43,403 nt of DNA from a virus. The notes beneath the pieces are model-generated. The model saw only the letters and a program-made list of their open reading frames with translations, was not told the origin of the DNA and searched no databases. Position numbers and translations under genes: made by a program. Below are positions 20,060-30,238 of the stretch, one piece after another. Numbering within the stretch: position 1 is the stretch's first letter; each line of letters starts with the position of its first letter. The stretch lies in the IMG/VR virus record IMGVR_UViG_3300036781_000799, positions 1 through 43,403 of that record. One strand, given 5' to 3'.

Positions 20060-23000
20060 ATGGGATTAGAAACAGTAGTCTACGAAATTGACACCCGATC
20101 AACGCTGAAAGCGTTGGACACCATCAACCAAGCTGTGACGGCGGGTGAAGATAGACTTTCATCCCACAATCAAAAGCTCTCGGATGCGTTCGCCAAAGTA
20201 TCGGGCGACTTGGTGAAGTTCTCCGATAAAGCAACCCAATCACAAGAGCGGTTCTTGAAGTCGCTCGAACGTCAGGCCGATGTTGCGGGCAAATCCGGTG
20301 TTGACAAGCTCATTGCGGATCGTGACCGGCTCATTAAGAAATACGGGGACGACGAGAAAGCCGTTGATCGGGTGACGGCGGCTTATAAGAAGCTCATTGC
20401 AGCGGAGCAAGGCGGGGGCGGAAACAATCTTCAGAAGTTCGGGGAAGGTCTAAAGCAGTTCGTACAGAATCCCATGCAAGCGGCGGGCACCCAAGCAACG
20501 AGCTTGGTGGGTGAACTCACGCCAGTTGCGGCGGGTCTTGCCAGTGTCGCAGCGGCGGGTATTGCCGTGGGCGTGGCTCTGTTTCAGAACGCTAAAGGAT
20601 TCGGCGAAGCGTCAGAACAGTTAGTCAACCTGTCGGCATCAACCGGCATTACCATCAACGAGCTTGACAAGTTGCAGGCTATGGCGAAGCTCACCGGCAC
20701 GGAGATTTCATCTATTACCCGTGCGGCTACCACCATGGACGAAGCGTTAGAAGGTGGTGGCGAAAAGGGCAAGAAACTTGCGGACAATCTGGCGAAGCTC
20801 AAGATTTCAACCATTGACTTCAATGGGGCGCAAAAGTCGGGCGGGCAGATCTTGGGCGAAACCTTCGAAGCTCTTTCGAAAGTCGCCGACACAACGGAGC
20901 GCATCGGGCTTGCCGCTGAAATCATGGGTCCGAAGGTCTCTAAGAACTTCCTGCCAGTCATTGCCAACTTGGACAAGCTCAAGACCACGGTTGAAAAGCT
21001 CGGGTTTGGAACCCGTGAAAATCTCATCAAGGAAGGAGCGGAAGCCGCTGAAACGCTCCACGAGCTTGGACTGCGTTTTGACATCCTGGAAGGCAAGATT
21101 GCAGGCTTCACCATTGGTGCGGTTAAGAGTCTTGCGCCAATCGAAGACGCTCTTTTGCAATCGTTCGCACCGATCCTAGAAATCATCCGCTTCATTGACC
21201 AACACAACGCAGCCGTGCTTGAATCGGAAGGCAAAAAGTACGACCTGTCCGGTTCAACCAAACTGTTGGACGTTTTCAAACAGGGAAACATTGCGTCCGC
21301 CCAATCGTTCAACAACGCACAGGGTTTGAATCAGGAAGACGCCATCAAACAAAAGATCAAGGATCTTGAAGAACAGAAGCAAAAGGCACAGCTAACGATT
21401 GATACCGCTGCCCGTGGTCAGCTTGCCAACCGTCCGGGCTTGCTGCAAGCGGAAGCCACGGTTACCAAGACTAACCAACAGATCGAAGGTCAAAAGAAGC
21501 TGTTGGAACAAATCACACAGCGCAAAGAGTTCTTGAAGCAACTTCACGACCAGGAGTTAAGCGCTGGCGATTCGGAACTATCGGCAACGGACAAGATCAT
21601 TGCCAAGCGTGACGAACAGATACAGAAAGCTAAAGAGCTTGGGTTCATCGGCAAGCAGCTTGCCGATATCACGGCGACGGAAAACAAGATTGCACTTCGT
21701 GACCTGGACTCGTTGAACAAAAAGTTGGACGAGCAGCAAGCAAAGGAATTGAAGTCAATCCAGATTGCGGAGCAACGGGCTAACCTTCACCAACAGCAAG
21801 CACGAATCCAAGAAACCCCGATCCGGGAACTTGGCAGCAAAGGCGTAACCGCTGGCGACATTGAAAACGACATTGCAAGATCGGCGGCACAGAAGACGCT
21901 CTTTGCACAGCAAGAACACGACGCAGAAGTAGCGGAAGCAAACCAACTGAAACTTGCGAACGGTCAGACCGATGAACGGGGCAAACAGCTTGCCATTGCT
22001 AAAGCCGATTCGGAACTGAGAAAGCAAGCGGGTCCGTTGGGTCAGATCGAAACGGATCGTCAGAAGGAACTGAACAACCTTCGTCAAAAACAAGTTGACC
22101 AGTTGAAGGCATACGGGGAAGAACTTTCCAAGATCACATCCGGTCAATCCGCCGATGATGTCAAAGCACGTTCGGCGTTGCTGTTGAAGGTTTCCGAACT
22201 GAACAAGAAAGACAACCCGTCCGGTGTCATTGAAGACGCCTTCAAGATTCGCATTGACGAAGCAAACCAGCTTGCCCAAATCGAACTTGATCGAATCCAG
22301 AAAGAAGAGACCGGTTACCAAGCGTCCATCAGTGCGGCAAAGGCATTGAAGCAACTCGCAAAGGAAACCGAAGACGCACAAACGGAAGCCATCTTGAAAC
22401 AGATGGAGCTTCAACACCATCAGTTCGAACAAATCAAGGGCGACGTGGCAGGGCTTTACAATACCCTGTTCACGAAGCCGGGTCAGTTCGGCAAGCAGCT
22501 TGCGGAGACGATCAAGGGAGCCGTCCTAAAGCCGGTGACCGAAGGTCTAGCTGGTGTCACTGCGAACGCTCTGCAACCGCTCATTTTCGGCAAGGACGGA
22601 AAGTCAGGCATTGCCGGTTCATTTGGAAACCTGTTTGGGGGAGCCGATAAGCCGAACACACTCGTTGTGTCGAACGACAGCAACACCAGGGCGACCAATG
22701 ACAATACCGCCGTGCTTGTCGGTCTCACTAACATCATGTCCGCTGCAATGGGGATTCCGGCTCCGTCCGCACCTTCGAGCGTGGCGGGTAGCTCTGTATC
22801 CCTGTCCATTCCTTCGGGTGGCTCCTTGGGCGTTTCTAGCCCATTGGGAGCCATTCAAGCGCTAGTGGGTGGTGGCGGATCGTCACCGAGTTTCTTTCCG
22901 TCGCCTAACGGCAACTTCAACGGCGGGTCTTCCGGTGTCAGCGTCATTTCCAGCGGTATCAGCTTTCCCGAATTGGGCACGAGTGAAGACTTAGGCTCCT

Positions 23001-23956
23001 CCGTGGCGGGTCCAGGTGGTCCGCCGTTGTTGGGTTCCGAGACAGGAGGCATTCCTTCCGGCTTCAAGATTCCTTCCGGGTCCGGTCTTGCTGGCATCCT
23101 GAAAGGTTTTGGTGGTCCCAACGGTTTCAGTCTTTCCAAGTTGAAGGGTTTCAACTGGGGCAGCTTCACACATGCCGGTGATTTCACCGGAGCCGGGGGA
23201 GCCAAGGTATCAGGAGGCGGACGCATCACAGGTGTTGACGGGTTGGCGGGTGCGGCGTTGTTTGCGGGCGGGTCGCAGCTTGCGGAAGCGGGCTTGCTAG
23301 GCAACGCTCGGGGAACCGGGTTAGGAATCTTCGAAGCGGGTGCTGGTGGGGCGGCTCTAGGTCTCAAGTTCGGCGGACCCATCGGGGCAGCAATCGGGGC
23401 AGCGGCGGGAGCGCTTGCCGGTATCGGCGAAATGTTAGCTGGCGTAGAAAGCCCGGTGAACGAGGCGAAACGTCTCGTCAAGCAAAAGTACGGCGTCACC
23501 ATTGACACACAGTTTGCCAATCAGGTGGTCAACGTCGCAAAGCAAAAGTACGGCGGGAAAGTTTCGCTTGCAGTCATGGACCCGGAGATTAGAAACGCTC
23601 TCATGGTGTACGCCTCGGGGACGGGTCAGAAAGTGCCGTTGTCGTCCACAATGCCCCATGCTGGCAACTTGGTTTCAAGTGGCGGACAGCTTCAACAGGA
23701 AGCGTCTTACATGTTCGGGCAAGCGTACACGTATCAATCGAACCTGCCCACATACGGCAACGTTTCGAGTACGACCCTACCCAACAATTCCCCGGCAATC
23801 AGTCTTCACATTGACGGACAAGCGGCGGGCGCATTCATGGCGGGTCAAGTGGTCACCCCTGACTTTGTACAGTCGCAAGCAACCACGGCTAACAACTACT
23901 CGATTGGACGAGTTCAGAACTCCGCAACGCTAAACCAACCGTTGCTATTGGTGTAA
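20060..23956 (+). CDS. Tail tape measure protein
   Basis: I choose the ATG at 20060 (MGLETVVYEIDTRSTLKALD), not the frame opening at 19991, because the promoter motif ends 5 nt before it and the upstream codons overlap a minus-strand gene. The product has 1298 residues. Order: an N-terminal coiled-coil (about 1-140), a small hydrophobic segment around LASVAAAGIAVGVALF, a TMP core with SEQLVNLSASTGITINELDKL, a very long charged helical region rich in Gln/Lys/Glu (about 400-800), and a Gly/Ser/Pro-rich flexible region with two hydrophobic, possibly membrane-interacting patches near AGGAALGLKFGGPIGAAIGA. It sets tail length and probably aids DNA passage into the cell. Confidence 0.92.
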   Translation: MGLETVVYEIDTRSTLKALDTINQAVTAGEDRLSSHNQKLSDAFAKVSGDLVKFSDKATQSQERFLKSLERQADVAGKSGVDKLIADRDRLIKKYGDDEKAVDRVTAAYKKLIAAEQGGGGNNLQKFGEGLKQFVQNPMQAAGTQATSLVGELTPVAAGLASVAAAGIAVGVALFQNAKGFGEASEQLVNLSASTGITINELDKLQAMAKLTGTEISSITRAATTMDEALEGGGEKGKKLADNLAKLKISTIDFNGAQKSGGQILGETFEALSKVADTTERIGLAAEIMGPKVSKNFLPVIANLDKLKTTVEKLGFGTRENLIKEGAEAAETLHELGLRFDILEGKIAGFTIGAVKSLAPIEDALLQSFAPILEIIRFIDQHNAAVLESEGKKYDLSGSTKLLDVFKQGNIASAQSFNNAQGLNQEDAIKQKIKDLEEQKQKAQLTIDTAARGQLANRPGLLQAEATVTKTNQQIEGQKKLLEQITQRKEFLKQLHDQELSAGDSELSATDKIIAKRDEQIQKAKELGFIGKQLADITATENKIALRDLDSLNKKLDEQQAKELKSIQIAEQRANLHQQQARIQETPIRELGSKGVTAGDIENDIARSAAQKTLFAQQEHDAEVAEANQLKLANGQTDERGKQLAIAKADSELRKQAGPLGQIETDRQKELNNLRQKQVDQLKAYGEELSKITSGQSADDVKARSALLLKVSELNKKDNPSGVIEDAFKIRIDEANQLAQIELDRIQKEETGYQASISAAKALKQLAKETEDAQTEAILKQMELQHHQFEQIKGDVAGLYNTLFTKPGQFGKQLAETIKGAVLKPVTEGLAGVTANALQPLIFGKDGKSGIAGSFGNLFGGADKPNTLVVSNDSNTRATNDNTAVLVGLTNIMSAAMGIPAPSAPSSVAGSSVSLSIPSGGSLGVSSPLGAIQALVGGGGSSPSFFPSPNGNFNGGSSGVSVISSGISFPELGTSEDLGSSVAGPGGPPLLGSETGGIPSGFKIPSGSGLAGILKGFGGPNGFSLSKLKGFNWGSFTHAGDFTGAGGAKVSGGGRITGVDGLAGAALFAGGSQLAEAGLLGNARGTGLGIFEAGAGGAALGLKFGGPIGAAIGAAAGALAGIGEMLAGVESPVNEAKRLVKQKYGVTIDTQFANQVVNVAKQKYGGKVSLAVMDPEIRNALMVYASGTGQKVPLSSTMPHAGNLVSSGGQLQQEASYMFGQAYTYQSNLPTYGNVSSTTLPNNSPAISLHIDGQAAGAFMAGQVVTPDFVQSQATTANNYSIGRVQNSATLNQPLLLV

Positions 23957-23960
23957 CGCA

Positions 23961-24416
23961 ATGCCCGGAAATCTTCAAGTAGCCGAACCCGTGGGTGTGT
24001 TGCCGCAAATCCTGTACACGTCGTTTGAGGAAAGCCGTATCTTTCCGATGTTGACGCAAACCTATCATGATTCGACGGTCGAACGGTATTTGATCCAAGA
24101 CGGTGTAAACGCTCCGCAATCAATCAGGGCGTGGCGGCTTTCCACCCGGCTAACATCGTATGCCGATACCATGCGGGCGGGTGCGTTGCAACTGGCAACC
24201 TTTCGAGACTTCTATAGCGCTCACTTGGGCGGGTTGATTCCGTTCTATTGGTATCACCCCTTCGAGACGGACGGCGCACTCGTGGGAAGCAACTACGACG
24301 CAACCGGAGATAACGAGATTGGGCGACACGTCGTCAGGTTCTTGAATGCGTCATGGAATGAGACAACCGACATGTCTTTGACAAACGTTTCCTTCGAGCT
24401 TCAAGAAATCGCCTAG
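23961..24416 (+). CDS. Minor tail protein (gpM-like position)
   Basis: The 151-residue protein begins four bases after the tape measure stop. The pattern ILYTSFEESRIFPMLTQTYHDSTVER, then RAWRLSTRLTSYADTMRAGALQ and FYWYHPFE suggests a distal tail protein domain like the N-terminal ring of Dit/gpM proteins; a similar pattern recurs in the first 130 residues of the next protein. It would form the ring connecting tail tube and tip. Confidence 0.65.
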   Translation: MPGNLQVAEPVGVLPQILYTSFEESRIFPMLTQTYHDSTVERYLIQDGVNAPQSIRAWRLSTRLTSYADTMRAGALQLATFRDFYSAHLGGLIPFYWYHPFETDGALVGSNYDATGDNEIGRHVVRFLNASWNETTDMSLTNVSFELQEIA

Positions 24417-24428
24417 TTAACCGAAACC

Positions 24429-24434
24429 TAAATA
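24429..24434 (+). promoter_or_regulatory. gp55-type late promoter before the tail tip gene
   Basis: CTAAATAT ends 9 nt before the ATG at 24444. Predicted leader about 4 nt. Confidence 0.65.
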
Positions 24435-24443
24435 TCTGTCTCC

Positions 24444-27400
24444 ATGGCAGATACTTTAGGACCCATTCAAACACCAACCCCGAAAGACTCCGGGCTAACG
24501 TTTCCGTTCGTCTCTGACTTCGGCTACTCGACGCAAAGCCCGTACACAACGGTAACGCATCGGTTCGGTGAGCTTGCGACCAAAGCAACGCAAACGTTCC
24601 TATCCGGCATTGGACCCACCAAGTACTTTTTCAAACGCTCCGTCTTGAGCGAACACGACGCAGCGGTATTGCTCGATTTCTACGAGTCCGTTCAAGGCTC
24701 CTTCCAGAGCTTCATCTACAATGCGCCAACCGGGGACCACACAACCACACCGGTTCAGGTGGTCTTTGACGTTCAGCCGGTCTCTATTCAGCACCTAGCG
24801 ACCATGTGTCAAATCGGTCTGACGTTTATTGAAGCTCCGTCAAGCTCCACGCTGGCACCCTATGACATTGTCGCAACGGTGACCCGGTTTCCTAGCGACA
24901 CATTGAACACGGCGTTGTTGTCGCAGGTTCAACAGATCATTCCTTTGGTTCACATCAAGGTTTTGGATTCGACCGTACCCGACATTTACTTGAGTGATCG
25001 GCGGGTGACCGTTGGCGGCAATTCGTATCTTCCCCGGCTCCTGGACATCGGTGAACCCGGAACATCCGTCATCATGTCCCAAAACATTTCAGGGGCAGCG
25101 GACAACGTGCAATTCACGTTCGGCAATGCAGACCGATCAATGGTCAAGTTGGCGAACGCAACCGAATTGAAGAACGCTTCCATTGACCTGTGTTTGTATC
25201 ACGTGCAAACCGGTATTCTCATTCAACTTTGGAAAGGGTTTGTTGTCAGCTACCAATCGGACGGAACGAGTACGTTCACGCTGCAATGCTCTGACGGTCT
25301 GTTTCGAGTGACGCAACCGTACCCGACCCGGACGGTATCACGCACCTGTTACAAGCCCTTCAATAGCTCTCCGCTGTGTCCGTATGGATCGGCGGGCAGC
25401 GGCGGGAACCCGAACGCTTGCAGCTACCAGTATGACGACGCAGTAGGAAGCGGATGTGTGCAACACGGGATGCAAGCGTACTTCGGCGGAATCCGAATCT
25501 TGCAGGAAGGCGTACAGATTCTTGACAACAGTTCCGGCTTCCTTGGGTTCGACCGCAACCGGGTTACTTCAACTTCGATTGTGTCTGACTCCATTTGGGG
25601 TCAGTGCTTGCCAGAGATTTGGTGCAATGACGACGGGGACGCAGGAAACGCTTTCTATGCCAACTGTCTCGTTGCGGCGGTTCGGGATGAAGGCGATTAT
25701 TTCGACGTGTTGGGCATTGTCGGTGTTGGTCGCATCGGCCAATACACCGGAATGCAAGTTCACACGAACTCAGACGGCTACCACTACATCATTTCGCCGT
25801 TGGCGGATGGACAGTTACCGCAAGGCTTCAAGGTCAATTCACAACTCGTAGTCACTTCCGATACGAGCTTGGGGCTTCGTGAGCTTCACGGCGAAGACCC
25901 GGACACCGTGGACGATTTCTCGTTGACTTCATCCGGCAACGTCCAAACCTCAAACAAAGCGGCGGGTCTGGCGTTCGTTGACTTGCGGTATGCGAAGCCG
26001 TCCGGGATCAACCCGAGTACAACGGATTCGCATTCAATGGTTGTGCCGATCTCCCAAGGTCTAGCCGGTTGGGTGTGGGATGCGTCCGGTACAAGATCGT
26101 CTGTCAGCGGCTTGACCAATCCGTTTTGGATTGCCGTAAACGTCTACCTTCGTGCTCTTGGCTTGCAGACGGCGGACAGCGCAACGCAGCTTCAATACTT
26201 CGTACTCGATTCGTTGATTTTTGGCGACGGGTCCGGGTGTGCGGAGATTGCGGATTTGGTTGTTGACGACCTTCTAGGAATCGGCACGGAAAAACAATTT
26301 CGGTTCATGGGCAGCTTTGCCCAACAAAAGCCCGTTCGGGATTGGCTCACCGAAATCATGAATTGCTGCAACGGGTACTTTACCTTCGAGTTCGGCAAGC
26401 TCAAGTTGGGCATCCGTGAGAATGCCGGTTCCGTGTCAGCGTTCACAGGTGGCAACACGCTTTATCAGTCGTTGCACTTGGCTCCCATTGACACACAGTT
26501 TGAACGCTTGGAAATCTCCTTCGCTGATAAGAGCGTTCAATACCAAGCGAACACGGCGACGTATGAAGACAGAGACCACGAGATTTACTACGGACGCCTA
26601 GCGGCTCCGCTGGTAAAACAAATGCACAGCGTTGGTATTTCTTCGCTGTCGCAAGCGCTACGAGTAGCGGCAACGTTGGTGCGTGAAGAAACGGGCGGTA
26701 TCAACGCTTCGAACACCTTCAACAACGGAACCGACATTGACCCGGTGGAATGGCGTACCGCCCGCAAAGCAGCTTGGGGAACAACGATCCTTGCCCTTGA
26801 AACGGAAGTGGGGCAAGTCGTCAGCATGACTCACCCGGACATCCCCGGCAAGTCTGGCACGGTCACAGTATCGGGCGTGAACGTGACGTTGACGGGTGGC
26901 GACAGCTTCACCCAATACACGGGCGACACGTCGCTCGTGAACAAGGAAGTGGTTATTAACGGCGTCCAGGTCACCATTACGGCGGTTACGGACGGGTCGC
27001 ACCTGATGGTTGACACGTCACCCGGCAACGGCACGGGCCTTGCCTATGGCGTGGCGTCCGCTGATTTCAGAATCACCAAGTGGACGTTGATGAAAGATTG
27101 GTCAATCCAAATCGAGGGACGCACGGTCACCGATTCGATGTACCAGCTTGACATCGGACCCAAGCCGGTTGATATCGCTCCGCTTCCCTTGCCGGTCATG
27201 TTCTACCCGGAGCCGTTAGGATGTTGGGCACCCTTCCAGGTTCAAGCCCCAAGCTCTGACGCTCTTTGGCCGCACGAGTGGACGTTCGACGCTCAACAGA
27301 TTTACAACATTAATGCGGACGGCTCCGCATCGGCGTACATCGTCACGCAAGGGAAGGAACCGGCGAACGAGTTCATTCCCAACGTTGGCGCTCCTTCCAT

Positions 27401-28913
27401 CACGGCGGGTAATGTGGTCCGTTCCACCACGGGCGGAAGTCTCGAAGGTGGCAAGACGTACCGGGTTGCGATTTGCGGGCGGAACTCTGACGCAGTGTGT
27501 ACGCCACCTTCCGAAGTCATCCTTGTTCAGATTCCATCAGGCACCAACACAAACAAGTTCGTTGTGAATGGGATCATTTGGCCGTCTGTTAGCGGCTTGG
27601 TTGATTTCGCCGTGTTCGTTTCCGAGTTCGATGATTTGCTTTGTGAACAATCCATTGTCAGCTTGACCGGTTCGGGCGGCTCGATCTCGCCTACCACCTT
27701 CACCGTCACGGGTCCGCTTGCCCGGTCAACGTGGGCGTTGCCTAATCCGAACTCACAGAAAATCAGAATCAAACCCAAGATCCTAACGCATGGCGGAATC
27801 TTGGGAGCCGGTGTCACCAGCGTTTCAGATACTACGCTGATTTCGGCGGACTGCGTAGACGTGACGCTATCGGATGACTACACCGGACGCCAGCTAGTCA
27901 TCATTGGCCGTGAAGAAGGGTCCGCACCCTTCGAGTCTTTCAACATTACTGACTTTGACCCGTCCACGGGAACGTTCACGTTGGATCGGAGCGCATCGGC
28001 GGTAATGGCTACGGATGCGTTCGTTGTCACCTTTGCCGGTTATGACAACTCGGGATCACCCCGGACGTTTACGGATTCGCTCATCTCGAACTCGTTGAAC
28101 TTCAATCCGGTCACCAGGGCACCAACACCACACAGCGGCTTGACGACCAATCAAGACAAGGGTTGCATTGCCCGTGTGATCGCTGGCACCAACCGGGGAG
28201 CCAAAGCAAAGATTGTTTCCAATGGTTCCACAACGTACAACTTCGATGTTGACTTGGTGTTGGACTCGACTTCCGTAATCATCATCGAAGACGGAGCTTG
28301 GGGACCTTCGGCGGATTCGTCAGACATTGCGACAACGCAAAGCCAACTTGCAACGAGCATTTCCGCACCGACCGCAAACTTTCTAAAGCAATCGCTACTC
28401 GTTGGCGGCTACACCGTGGACACCAACGGCATTGAATCGGACGACATCAACGCACCCGTCCGCATGATCTACATTTACGGCACTTCGGCGAACCTGCCCA
28501 AGCCGCAGTTGACGCTCGTTTTCTCGGGACAGGGCGGAAACCCTGACTTGCTCTTGAATGACACAACAACAATCGGAATCATCAATAGCAGCGGCGTGCT
28601 TACAAGCTGGCAAGCCGTGGCACAGGAACCGCCCGAGGGTCAAGCAATCTACATTGACATCTTGCGAAGCACCGACCAGGGCGCAACGTACACAACCATT
28701 TTCACGGGTGCGGGTGCGGGTGGTGGTGTTCTCATTCCTGACGGACTGACCACACTTCAGACCGGAACCGCCTTTAGCGGAACCATCAACGTTACAGCGG
28801 GTGACCTGTTCTATGCAAAGGTTCTTCAGATCGGCACGAGTCAAGCCGGGGGACGGGTCAATATCAACCTGTATCTGAAGTCCACCAACACCACAAACAT
28901 TATTGCCCCATGA
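24444..28913 (+). CDS. Giant tail tip / hub protein (L-J-like fusion)
   Basis: The 1489-residue protein appears to merge several lambda tip functions. Residues 1-130 resemble a distal tail domain (FPFVSDFGYSTQSPYTTVTHR...). Residues about 150-345 read like phage BR0599/gpL-type proteins with a Cys-rich cluster at about 302-340 (TCYKPF, LCPYG, ACSY, GCVQHGM) that in lambda gpL binds an iron-sulphur cluster. Around 720-900 comes a J-like hub region (TLVREETGGINA, VVSMTHPDIPGKSG). The rest includes FN3/Ig-like sections and a C-terminal receptor-facing part. Together they form the tip of the tail. Confidence 0.75.
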   Translation: MADTLGPIQTPTPKDSGLTFPFVSDFGYSTQSPYTTVTHRFGELATKATQTFLSGIGPTKYFFKRSVLSEHDAAVLLDFYESVQGSFQSFIYNAPTGDHTTTPVQVVFDVQPVSIQHLATMCQIGLTFIEAPSSSTLAPYDIVATVTRFPSDTLNTALLSQVQQIIPLVHIKVLDSTVPDIYLSDRRVTVGGNSYLPRLLDIGEPGTSVIMSQNISGAADNVQFTFGNADRSMVKLANATELKNASIDLCLYHVQTGILIQLWKGFVVSYQSDGTSTFTLQCSDGLFRVTQPYPTRTVSRTCYKPFNSSPLCPYGSAGSGGNPNACSYQYDDAVGSGCVQHGMQAYFGGIRILQEGVQILDNSSGFLGFDRNRVTSTSIVSDSIWGQCLPEIWCNDDGDAGNAFYANCLVAAVRDEGDYFDVLGIVGVGRIGQYTGMQVHTNSDGYHYIISPLADGQLPQGFKVNSQLVVTSDTSLGLRELHGEDPDTVDDFSLTSSGNVQTSNKAAGLAFVDLRYAKPSGINPSTTDSHSMVVPISQGLAGWVWDASGTRSSVSGLTNPFWIAVNVYLRALGLQTADSATQLQYFVLDSLIFGDGSGCAEIADLVVDDLLGIGTEKQFRFMGSFAQQKPVRDWLTEIMNCCNGYFTFEFGKLKLGIRENAGSVSAFTGGNTLYQSLHLAPIDTQFERLEISFADKSVQYQANTATYEDRDHEIYYGRLAAPLVKQMHSVGISSLSQALRVAATLVREETGGINASNTFNNGTDIDPVEWRTARKAAWGTTILALETEVGQVVSMTHPDIPGKSGTVTVSGVNVTLTGGDSFTQYTGDTSLVNKEVVINGVQVTITAVTDGSHLMVDTSPGNGTGLAYGVASADFRITKWTLMKDWSIQIEGRTVTDSMYQLDIGPKPVDIAPLPLPVMFYPEPLGCWAPFQVQAPSSDALWPHEWTFDAQQIYNINADGSASAYIVTQGKEPANEFIPNVGAPSITAGNVVRSTTGGSLEGGKTYRVAICGRNSDAVCTPPSEVILVQIPSGTNTNKFVVNGIIWPSVSGLVDFAVFVSEFDDLLCEQSIVSLTGSGGSISPTTFTVTGPLARSTWALPNPNSQKIRIKPKILTHGGILGAGVTSVSDTTLISADCVDVTLSDDYTGRQLVIIGREEGSAPFESFNITDFDPSTGTFTLDRSASAVMATDAFVVTFAGYDNSGSPRTFTDSLISNSLNFNPVTRAPTPHSGLTTNQDKGCIARVIAGTNRGAKAKIVSNGSTTYNFDVDLVLDSTSVIIIEDGAWGPSADSSDIATTQSQLATSISAPTANFLKQSLLVGGYTVDTNGIESDDINAPVRMIYIYGTSANLPKPQLTLVFSGQGGNPDLLLNDTTTIGIINSSGVLTSWQAVAQEPPEGQAIYIDILRSTDQGATYTTIFTGAGAGGGVLIPDGLTTLQTGTAFSGTINVTAGDLFYAKVLQIGTSQAGGRVNINLYLKSTNTTNIIAP

Positions 28914-30223
28914 GTGTAAGCAGACTTCTTTTTATTGACGGGTTCGAAGATTACGACGTAAGAGGGCAAGCGTACAACTATTACACAACCTCCCAACTGT
29001 TCCCGTATCCCGGACGGGGCAACATGGGTGCTCAAGGTGGGGCTTCGATCACATTGCAAGGCGAAGAACCCACGCTGACAATCGGCTTTGCCTACCGCTT
29101 GCTGAACATCATACCGGCAATCTCAATGCCGGTCTTAACCTCAATGGCTAACAATGTCAGCGGCTTTTCGTTCGGTCTCATTCATTATGACGACAACGCC
29201 AGTGCAACCGCTGTTTCATCGGGCGGTATAGTCACCATCAGTGTGACCCATGGCGGGTCTTACTATGATGACGATAACCCGCCTCTTGTGCTTTTGCAAA
29301 GCAGGTTTGTGGGTGGCACCTATGACCACATTGACGTAACCGTTTCCGGGGGACGTGTTATTAGCGCCATTGTGTACGGATCAAGCGGCTATGACGACAT
29401 GCACCCGCCGTCAGTCTACATCGCACCCGGTGGACGGGCGTTTAGAACATTCTCGGGGCAACCGGGCAGCGTCAGCTATGACACACCAAGCACGAAGTTC
29501 ATTAGACCGGGGGTTTGGAATTACTTTGAGTTCACAGCGACTTCGTTTCTTGAAGTGGACGTGTTCAGCGGACGCTTTTACGCAATCGTCGTCTACAAAC
29601 TGAAAGTCAATGGCGTGACCTTCCTTGATAGTGCAATCACGTCACCGGAAAACGACTTGGGCCAATCAGACTTTCTCTTTGCTTCGATTGGTTTCAATAC
29701 CAACATCATTGGTGTGTTCGATGACCTGTACATTACGGACGGAGAGCTTTTAGCGGACGGGTTGTTTACCAATCACGGGCAGGGGTTGCAAGTTAAAACA
29801 CTCTTTGTCAACGGTCCAGGTGCGTACAACGATCTAACGCCATCCGTGCCGGGTGCGGAGAACTGGAAAATGGTGAAGGATGCGAAGCCGGATCGGGACG
29901 CAACCTATGTTTCCGCTGACAAGAGTCTAGCCGTCAGCATGGTCTTGGAGCAAGATACGTATGCGCTTCAAGACTTGCCCTTGATCTATACGGACATCCG
30001 AGGAGCGCAAGCCAATTTCTACGTTAAGAAAAGTGCGGCGGGTCCGTGCTCGTTCCAAGGTTTGTTGGGCGACACCGGAGGAGGCGTCAATGTGGTGGGG
30101 ACGTGGTACCCGTCGTTTGCAAACTACGATGCGTTCTACACTCCGATGCGCTATCACAACGGATCAACCTGGACCCGCACCGTTGTCAACGATGCACAAC
30201 TAGGGTTTAGGAAGTCATCGTAA
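28910..30223 (+). CDS. Tail fibre/tip accessory protein, paralogue 1
   Basis: The 437-residue product starts in ATGA overlap with the preceding stop. It opens with LLFIDGFEDYDVRGQAYNYY and has a beta-rich body like a lectin-type sandwich (WNYFEFTATSFLEVDVFSG), with an inserted Gly/Asp-rich repeat domain containing GSYYDDDNPP and SSGYDDMHPP. The C-terminal 140 residues (ENWKMV..., YALQDLPLIYTDIRGAQ) are shared with the next gene. Such proteins decorate tails of many phages and may bind surface glycans. Confidence 0.65.
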   Translation: MSVSRLLFIDGFEDYDVRGQAYNYYTTSQLFPYPGRGNMGAQGGASITLQGEEPTLTIGFAYRLLNIIPAISMPVLTSMANNVSGFSFGLIHYDDNASATAVSSGGIVTISVTHGGSYYDDDNPPLVLLQSRFVGGTYDHIDVTVSGGRVISAIVYGSSGYDDMHPPSVYIAPGGRAFRTFSGQPGSVSYDTPSTKFIRPGVWNYFEFTATSFLEVDVFSGRFYAIVVYKLKVNGVTFLDSAITSPENDLGQSDFLFASIGFNTNIIGVFDDLYITDGELLADGLFTNHGQGLQVKTLFVNGPGAYNDLTPSVPGAENWKMVKDAKPDRDATYVSADKSLAVSMVLEQDTYALQDLPLIYTDIRGAQANFYVKKSAAGPCSFQGLLGDTGGGVNVVGTWYPSFANYDAFYTPMRYHNGSTWTRTVVNDAQLGFRKSS

Positions 30224-30227
30224 AGCC

Positions 30228-30233
30228 TAAATA
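30228..30233 (+). promoter_or_regulatory. gp55-type late promoter for paralogue 2
   Basis: CTAAATAT ends 5 nt before the ATG at 30239; predicted leaderless. Confidence 0.7.
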
Positions 30234-30238
30234 TCGCT

